Shown piece by piece: positions 56,155 through 64,000 of a stretch of DNA of 64,000 bases. The notes below the pieces were generated by a model. It was not told the DNA's origin, did no database searches, and saw only the letters and a list, made by a program, of their open reading frames with translations. Every line of letters begins with the position of its first letter. Position 1 is the stretch's first letter. The DNA lies in the NCBI GenBank assembly GCA_023701125.1, contig JAMPXO010000007.1, forward strand, positions 1 through 64,000, written 5' to 3'. The stretch is from Vicinamibacteria bacterium. Its GTDB lineage: Bacteria; Acidobacteriota; Vicinamibacteria; Fen-336. A program made the position numbers and the translations under genes.

Positions 56155-57422
56155 GCCGGCGCGCTGCCGCGCGCGCCACTGCACTCGCCGCGCTGGTCGC
56201 CCTGGCGCCCGGGGCGGCGGCGGACGTCGTCGAACTGCACAACGGTCGCAGCTTCGTCGCCGACCGCACGTGGGAGCAGGGCGCCCAACTCTTCTACGAG
56301 CGCAACGGCGGCGTGTTCGCGATCCCGCGCGAGCTGGTGCGGCGCGTGGTGCGCGAGGCTGCGCCGGTGCCCGTCTCCGCTCCGGACGTGGAGCAGGCCC
56401 GGGCCCGGCTGGAGGCCGGCGCCCCGCTCGAGGCCGTCAACCTCGCCCGCCGCGCCCTGCAGCGCGACCCACGTTCGCTGGCGGCGCTGCACGTGCTGGC
56501 GGCGGCCTCGCTGGCCGTCGGCGATCCCCGCAGCGCCGCCGAGGCGGCCTCGAAGGCGCTGGGGCTGGAGCCGGGCGACGCCCGAGCTCACGCCCTGCTG
56601 GGCGATGCCCGAGCCGCGCAGGGCGACCGGGCCGGCGCGGAGCTGTCCTACCGCCGGGCGCTCGAGCTGCGGCCGGACCCCGAGCTGGAGCGCAAGCTCG
56701 GAGACGTGGCGCCGGCGCCGGCGCGGGCCCGCGGCGCCCAGCTCCGGCTGCGCTACGACGGTGGCGTCAACGAGCCGCTCGGCAACGAGGTGCAGCGGAT
56801 CCTGGGCGATGCCTGGGCCGAGTTCAGCCAGCGGCTCGCGGTCGAACCCACGGAGCCGGTCACGGTCGTGCTCGAGGCGGAAGAAGCGTGGGCCGACGAG
56901 CGGGTGCCGGAGTGGGCCGCCGCGGTCAACGAGTCGGACGCGATCCGGGTGCCCACCCGCGGCGTGTCGCGGCCGTCGCCCGCCATGGCGCGGCTGCTGC
57001 GGCACGAGCTCGGGCACTCGTTCGTCACCGCCCGCACCGGCGGCAACTGCCCCTCCTGGCTGCAGGAAGGGGTGTCACAGTGGCTCGAGGGCGGCGACCC
57101 CGGGCGCGAGGACGTGCGGCTCGCGCGACTGCTGCGCGGCGGCAAGCTGGGTGCGATCCTGCGGCTCGAGGGCCCGTTCCGCGCGCTCGACGAGAGCGAA
57201 GCCCAGGTGGCCTACGCCCAGAGCCTGTCGGCCGTCGCCCACGTGCTGCGCCTGGTCGGCGAGGAGGGCCTGGTCCGCCTGCTCGCCACGCTCGGCGATC
57301 AGGTCCCCGCGGAGGAGGCGCTGCCCGGCGTGCTGCGGCTCTCCTACGCGGAGTTCCAGCGCAGCTGGGAAGCCCACCTGCGCTCGCTGGGCACCCCTTC
57401 CGCGGCCCCTCGCGGGCGCTGA
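56151..57422 (+). CDS. Secreted TPR and HExxH metallopeptidase (probable CTG start)
   Basis: A protein of 423 residues if it starts at CTG 56151. That codon overlaps the upstream stop (CTGA), has GGAG 9 nt before it, and the reading begins with a clean signal peptide (LSRRAAARATALAALVALAPGAAA cut near residue 24 at most). No ATG, GTG or TTG lies in frame near it. The N-terminal part resembles an SLA1-homology-like stretch (VVELHNGRSF), TPR-like repeats cover about 90-190, and a peptidase domain has HELGHSF and ...WLQEG (gluzincin ligands). The substrate is unknown. Confidence 0.75.
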   Translation: MSRRAAARATALAALVALAPGAAADVVELHNGRSFVADRTWEQGAQLFYERNGGVFAIPRELVRRVVREAAPVPVSAPDVEQARARLEAGAPLEAVNLARRALQRDPRSLAALHVLAAASLAVGDPRSAAEAASKALGLEPGDARAHALLGDARAAQGDRAGAELSYRRALELRPDPELERKLGDVAPAPARARGAQLRLRYDGGVNEPLGNEVQRILGDAWAEFSQRLAVEPTEPVTVVLEAEEAWADERVPEWAAAVNESDAIRVPTRGVSRPSPAMARLLRHELGHSFVTARTGGNCPSWLQEGVSQWLEGGDPGREDVRLARLLRGGKLGAILRLEGPFRALDESEAQVAYAQSLSAVAHVLRLVGEEGLVRLLATLGDQVPAEEALPGVLRLSYAEFQRSWEAHLRSLGTPSAAPRGR

Positions 57423-57432
57423 GGTCGCGGCT

Positions 57433-58365
57433 TCAGGCCTGGCTGCGGTACCACTCCACGGTGCGCCGCAGGCCGGTCTCGAAGTCGATCGTCGGCTTGT
57501 AGCCCAGCAGCCGCCGGGCCGCGCCGATGTGGGCCAGGCTGTGGCGGATGTCGCCCCTGCGCACCGGCCGCTTCTCGGCCTTGACCTTGACCCCGATCAG
57601 CTTCGACAACTCGGCGAGCAATTGCAGCAGCGTGATCTGGCGCTGGGTGGCGACGTTCACGGCCTGGCCCTCGGCCCGGGGCGCCCGCAGTGCGAGCAGG
57701 TTGGCGCGGACCACGTTCTCGACGAAGGTGAAGTCGCGGCTCTGTCGGCCGTCGCCGTAGATCACTGGCGTGCGGCCGTTCAGCAGCGCGGTCGTGAACA
57801 GGCTGATCACGCCCGAGTACGGCGAGCCCGGGTCCTGACGCGGGCCGAACACGTTGAAGTAGCGCAGGGTCAGCGTCTCCAGCCCGTAGAGCCGGTGGAA
57901 CACGCGCAGGTACTGCTCGCCCGTCAGCTTGCCGATCGCGTACGGCGACAACGGCCGGGTGGGCATGTCCTCGCGCTTGGGCAGGGTCGGGGTGTCACCG
58001 TACACCGACGACGAGCCGGCATAGATCAGCCGGCGCACGCCTGCGTCGCGGGCCGCGGTCAGCATCGTGATCGTGGCGGTCGAGTTGGCGCGATGCGAAA
58101 GCAGCGGGTCGTCGACCGAGCGGGCCACGCTGGGCACGGCCGCCTCGTGGTACACGACCTCGACCCCCGCAACGGCACGGGCGGCCGCCCGCGGGTCGGC
58201 GCAGTCGCCCTTGAGGATCTCGACGTCCCGCGCCACGGTGCGCAGGTTGCTGCGCTTGCCCGAGAAGAAGTTGTCGAGGACCCGGACCTGGTGGCCCTCG
58301 CGCACGAGAGCCTCGGTCAGATGGCTGCCGATGAACCCGCAACCGCCCGTCACCAGTACGCGCAT
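57433..58365 (-). CDS. NAD-dependent nucleotide-sugar epimerase/dehydratase
   Basis: A 310-residue SDR-family sugar-nucleotide enzyme, probably UDP-glucose 4-epimerase-like. NAD-binding GGCGFIGSH at residues 7-15, catalytic YAIGK with Ser in GSSSVYG, and the substrate loop NVFGPRQDP are present. Probably makes a precursor for surface polysaccharide. ATG 58365 has AAGGAG 4 nt upstream. It lies just downstream of rnpB and near an O-antigen-ligase-like gene. Confidence 0.93.
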   Translation of the reverse strand: MRVLVTGGCGFIGSHLTEALVREGHQVRVLDNFFSGKRSNLRTVARDVEILKGDCADPRAAARAVAGVEVVYHEAAVPSVARSVDDPLLSHRANSTATITMLTAARDAGVRRLIYAGSSSVYGDTPTLPKREDMPTRPLSPYAIGKLTGEQYLRVFHRLYGLETLTLRYFNVFGPRQDPGSPYSGVISLFTTALLNGRTPVIYGDGRQSRDFTFVENVVRANLLALRAPRAEGQAVNVATQRQITLLQLLAELSKLIGVKVKAEKRPVRRGDIRHSLAHIGAARRLLGYKPTIDFETGLRRTVEWYRSQA

Positions 58366-58407
58366 TCCGCTCCTTCTCGTTCCTGTGCTCGTCCGCCGTT
58401 CAATCGC

Positions 58408-58413
58408 AAAAAA
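58408..58413 (-). terminator. T-tract after rnpB
   Basis: Six consecutive T on the minus strand come 2 nt after the 3' strand of the rnpB P1 helix, an intrinsic-terminator-like end. Confidence 0.55.
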
Positions 58414-58415
58414 GT

Positions 58416-58816
58416 CCGGAGAGAGAGGCTGTAAGCCGGATTCTGTACCGCTTCCGCCCGCCTTGCGGCGAGCGGCGGCGGTGGCGGTCATTCCTCTAGG
58501 CGCGCGGTTACCCGGGCGCTCCAGCGGTCTACCCGGGGGCTTCGGCCGGGCCAGCCTCGAACGCCCCCCTATTCGACCTTGCTCCGCGTGGGGTTTACCG
58601 TGCCCGGGAGTGTCACCACCCCGGCGGTGCGCTCTTACCGCACCTTTTCACCCTTGCCACCCGCGAGAGTCGCCCCCCGCGAGTTCGGCGGTTTGTTTTC
58701 TGTGGCACTTTCCCTGAGGTCGCCCTCGCTGGCCATTAACCAGCACGCTGCCCATGGAGTCCGGACTTTCCTCCCCGGCCGTGCGGGCCGCGGCGATCGC
58801 CCGCCTCTCTCCCCGG
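58416..58816 (-). ncRNA. rnpB: RNase P RNA (bacterial class A)
   Basis: The minus strand has the universal core GAGGAAAGTCCGGACTCC (P4 region, within about 58760-58790) and the 3' core ACAGAATCCGGCTTACAG. The two ends pair as P1: CCGGGGAGAGAGG (58804-58816) with CCTCTCTCTCCGG (58416-58428), 13 bp with one G-U. Total about 401 nt, normal for class A. It is the catalytic RNA that trims tRNA 5' ends. A T-tract follows. Confidence 0.96.
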
Positions 58817-58827
58817 ACGGGTCGAGC

Positions 58828-60030
58828 CTAACACGGCTCCCCGTAACGGGCCGCCGCGAGGCCGAGGCCGATCAAGGCCCACACGCTGCGCAGCGACTGG
58901 AAGTCCATGTGCAGGCCGGCCACGGCCAGCCCGACGACGGCGAAGCCCAGCGCGTGCGCGGGGCTGCCGGCAGGAGCGCTGAACAGGCGCCGCAGCACCA
59001 CGGCCCCCAGCCCCAGCCAGGCGCCGAAGCCGAGCAGGCCGGTCTCGGCCAGCGCGCCCAGCAGCAGCGAGTGCGGCTCCATGATCCCGGGCAGCACCGG
59101 CGGCCAAGCGGCGGCACGTTCGTGCTCCGTCGTCACCCGGCCGTAGAGCGCGGTGAAGCGACCGGGGCCGTGCCCCGTCAACGGCCGCTCCGCCCACAGC
59201 CGGAGAGACGCCTTGTGCAGCACCAGGTAGGCGTTGTCGCGGACGACCAGCCCGGCGAAGAGCGGCTGCAGACGGGCCGCTTTCGACGGCGGGGCCAGCG
59301 CCCACCAGGTGACCGGCCCCAGCGCCAGCAACCCGGCGACGGCCAGCATCCGGAAAGCGCGCGGCAGGGCGCTCCAGTTCGACTCGGCGACCCGCAGCGG
59401 CGCGGCCAGCGCCACGAAGACGCTGACCAGGCCGCGCGACAGCGTTCCGCAGGCGGCCACGAGCACGACGGCCAGCGCCGCCACCCGTCCCCGCGGGCGC
59501 TGCTCCGCCCAGCGCCCGTGCACGATCCAGGGCAGGGCGAGGCCCAGGTAGAGGACCAGCGAGTTGCTCGACATCACGCCGGCGACGCGGGCGAAGCCCG
59601 GCAGGTTGTTCGAGTTCGGCCGTGCGAGATCGCTGGCGCCGAGCCAGTCGAGGTGGAATGCCGCCCACGACGCGAGCCCGACGAGCGACCAGGTCCAGGC
59701 GCTCGCGGCAATCGCCGGTCCCACCGCGGGCCCCACTCGCAGGTGGGCGCAGCAGGCCAGCACCAGCATCGGGGCGGCGATCCGCGGCACCGCGAGTCGT
59801 CCCTCCGCCACGAAGGCCGCGAGCGCGTGGGCCGCCCCCACCGCGGCCGCGGCGCCCAGCAGGGCGCCGTCCCAGCGCCGCCAGCCGAAGCAGGCCAGCT
59901 GCCAGGCGACGGCAGCCGCGACCAGCAGGAACGCGGCGTCGGTGCGGACGAGCGTGACCGGCGCGGCCCACGCGACCACCACGGCCGCGAGCGTCCCGAA
60001 GCGGACGCTGGCCGCGGACGCCTCAGCCAT
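58828..60030 (-). CDS. O-antigen ligase-like membrane protein
   Basis: A 400-residue membrane protein with about ten hydrophobic helices and the Wzy_C region: FARVAGVMSSNSLVLYLGL, RPLTGHGPGRFTALYGR and MEPHSLLLGALAETGLLGF. These proteins polymerise or attach surface polysaccharide. Start ATG 60030, GAGGAG upstream; it overlaps the NtrX-like gene end by 8 nt. Its end is 12 nt from rnpB. Exact reaction unknown. Confidence 0.85.
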   Translation of the reverse strand: MAEASAASVRFGTLAAVVVAWAAPVTLVRTDAAFLLVAAAVAWQLACFGWRRWDGALLGAAAAVGAAHALAAFVAEGRLAVPRIAAPMLVLACCAHLRVGPAVGPAIAASAWTWSLVGLASWAAFHLDWLGASDLARPNSNNLPGFARVAGVMSSNSLVLYLGLALPWIVHGRWAEQRPRGRVAALAVVLVAACGTLSRGLVSVFVALAAPLRVAESNWSALPRAFRMLAVAGLLALGPVTWWALAPPSKAARLQPLFAGLVVRDNAYLVLHKASLRLWAERPLTGHGPGRFTALYGRVTTEHERAAAWPPVLPGIMEPHSLLLGALAETGLLGFGAWLGLGAVVLRRLFSAPAGSPAHALGFAVVGLAVAGLHMDFQSLRSVWALIGLGLAAARYGEPC

Positions 60031-61389
60031 CGCGCTCCTCGGAGATGCCGTACTGCTCGAGCTTCTTGTAGAGGTTCGAGCGCGGCGTGCCGATGGCCTG
60101 GGCCGTGGCCGAGATGTTCCAGCGGTTCTCGCGCAACTTGCCGACCAGGAACGAGCGCTCCGCGCTCTCCTTGAAGTCCTTGAGCGTGCCCGGCTGCTCC
60201 CCGCCGCGGGCGGCCGCCACGGGCTCGGCGCCGCGGCGCAGCACGTCGGCGAGCGCCGGCGCGTCGATCGGGTCCTGCTCCTCCATGATGATCAGCCGCT
60301 CGACCGCGTTCTTCAGCTCGCGCACGTTGCCGCGCCACGGGTGGCGACGCAGCGCCTGCATCGCGTCGGGCGTGAACGAGCGGCGGCGCAGGTTGTTCTC
60401 CTCGCAGAAGAGCTGGGCGAAGTGCCCCACCAGCGGCTCGACGTCCTCGCTGCGCTCGCGCAGCGGCGGCACCCGCACCGGCACCACCGACAGCCGGTAG
60501 AACAGGTCCTCGCGGAAGTCGCCCGCGCCGATCGCGACCTCCAGGTCCTTGTTGGTGGCCGCGATCACCCGCACGTCGACGTTGATCGTGCGCTGCGAGC
60601 CGATCCGCTCGACCTCGCCCTCCTGCAGCACGCGCAGCACCTTGGCCTGGGTCTTCAGGCTCATGTCGCCGACCTCGTCGAGGAAGATGGTGCCCTCGTG
60701 GGCCAGCTCGAACTTGCCGATCTGCTTCTCGGTGGCACCGGTGAACGAGCCCTTCTCGTGGCCGAACAACTCGCTCTCGATCAGGTCCTCCGGGATCGCC
60801 GCGCAGTTGACCTGCACGAACGGCTTCGCGCGGCGGTTGGAGTTGCGGTGGATCGCGCGCGCGACCAGCTCCTTGCCGACCCCGCTCTCGCCCGTGATCA
60901 GCACCGTCGCGCTGGTCGGCGCGGCGCGGCGGATCGACTCCGCGACCTTCTCCAGCGCCCGCGACCCGCCGACCATCCGGTAGCGCTCGTCGAAGCTGAG
61001 CTTCAGCGCCCGGTTCTCGTCCTGCAGCCGCTTCTGGCTGACCGCGTTGCGGGCCAGCAGCAGGATGCGCTCGCTCTCCGGCGGCTTCTCCACGAAGTCG
61101 AACGCACCCAGCTTGGTCGCCTCGACCGCGGTCTGGATGTTGCCGTGGCCCGAGAGCATCACGACCAGCGGCGAGTCCTCCGCCGCCTTCATCGCCTTCA
61201 GCACCTCGAGCCCGTCCATCTGCGGCATCTTGACGTCGAGGAAGACGATGTCCGGCCGCTCCTTCTCGGCGAGTCGCAGCCCCAGCGGCCCGTTGGCCGC
61301 CAGCAGCACCTCGTAGCCCTCGTACTCGAGGATCATCTTCAGCGTCGAGCGGATCGCGTCCTCGTCGTCCACGATCAGGATCTTCGGCT

Positions 61390-61393
<4 letters not shown>
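60023..61393 (-). CDS. NtrX-like sigma-54-dependent response regulator
   Basis: A 456-residue activator: receiver with DDED, phospho-Asp in FLDVKMPQMDG, AAA+ with GESGVGKE and GSFTGA sigma-54 loop, and a C-terminal Fis-type helix-turn-helix (WNISATAQAIGTPRSNLYKKL). No kinase is adjacent. ATG overlaps the htrA stop (ATGA). It shares a transcript with ligA and htrA upstream and the ligase-like gene downstream, suggesting envelope or surface control. It resembles NtrX in order and length. Confidence 0.94.

Positions 61394-64000
<2,607 letters not shown>

Overview
This 64 kb, very GC-rich window is ordinary, densely packed bacterial chromosome: about 55 protein genes, one tRNA and the RNase P RNA, many joined by 4-nt stop/start overlaps (ATGA or GTGA). 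The best taxonomic hint is an ~830-residue MacB/FtsX permease with a duplicated permease half and no ATPase (8967-11462). This is the architecture named ADOP in Acidobacteriota, so I infer an acidobacterial chromosome or MAG contig, class unknown. I see no phage, plasmid, IS or CRISPR signature.

Layout. 34-6641: polyphosphate:AMP phosphotransferase, divergent from a nine-haem cytochrome c with its b-type membrane partner, a NarX/NarL-like two-component pair and a TPR protein. 6643-18167: prolyl oligopeptidase, ADOP permease, DUF488, a secreted unknown, an SRAP protein, an FHA protein followed by an SDH/ClpP-fold protease, and a GH3 lipoprotein. 18267-26767: ferredoxin, tRNA-Leu(UAG) and the protein-quality-control run tig-clpP-clpX-lon-engB, then rho. 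26823-33944: a NapC-like cytochrome, an eleven-haem cytochrome with its b-type partner, and an NtrB/NtrC-like pair. 34034-41815: two tandem monohaem cytochromes, hemA copy 1, a fused CcsBA cytochrome c synthase, a hemerythrin protein, YbaK and a BaiN-type flavoprotein. 41834-47277: two radical SAM genes around a ferritin-like gene, then TonB-like and Usp genes. 47282-50992: hemX/ccsA-like, hemA copy 2, hemC and hemD. 51166-57422: pilin-like, ComEA-like, NYN, Zn-ribbon, DUF4388/SPOR and metallopeptidase genes. 57433-64000: epimerase, rnpB, O-antigen-ligase-like gene, NtrX-like regulator, HtrA and the 3' part of ligA.

The theme is anaerobic or micro-oxic electron transfer. Five c-type cytochromes (28 haem motifs), two b-type quinol-oxidase-like membrane proteins, haem synthesis genes (with two hemA copies) and cytochrome c assembly genes lie within 50 kb. 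Reading upstream regions by eye, I find sigma-54-like promoters (GG-N10-GC, TGGCAC-N5-TTGCW) before many of these genes. The copy before hemA1 is a perfect consensus; others precede the two radical SAM genes, the cytochromes, CcsBA, TonB and the NtrB kinase. An NtrC-type activator with the GSFTGA motif lies among them. My main hypothesis is a sigma-54 regulon that raises haem supply, cytochrome maturation and multihaem cytochromes together, and that includes an uncharacterised radical-SAM/ferritin-like pathway. This is inference from motifs and gene order.
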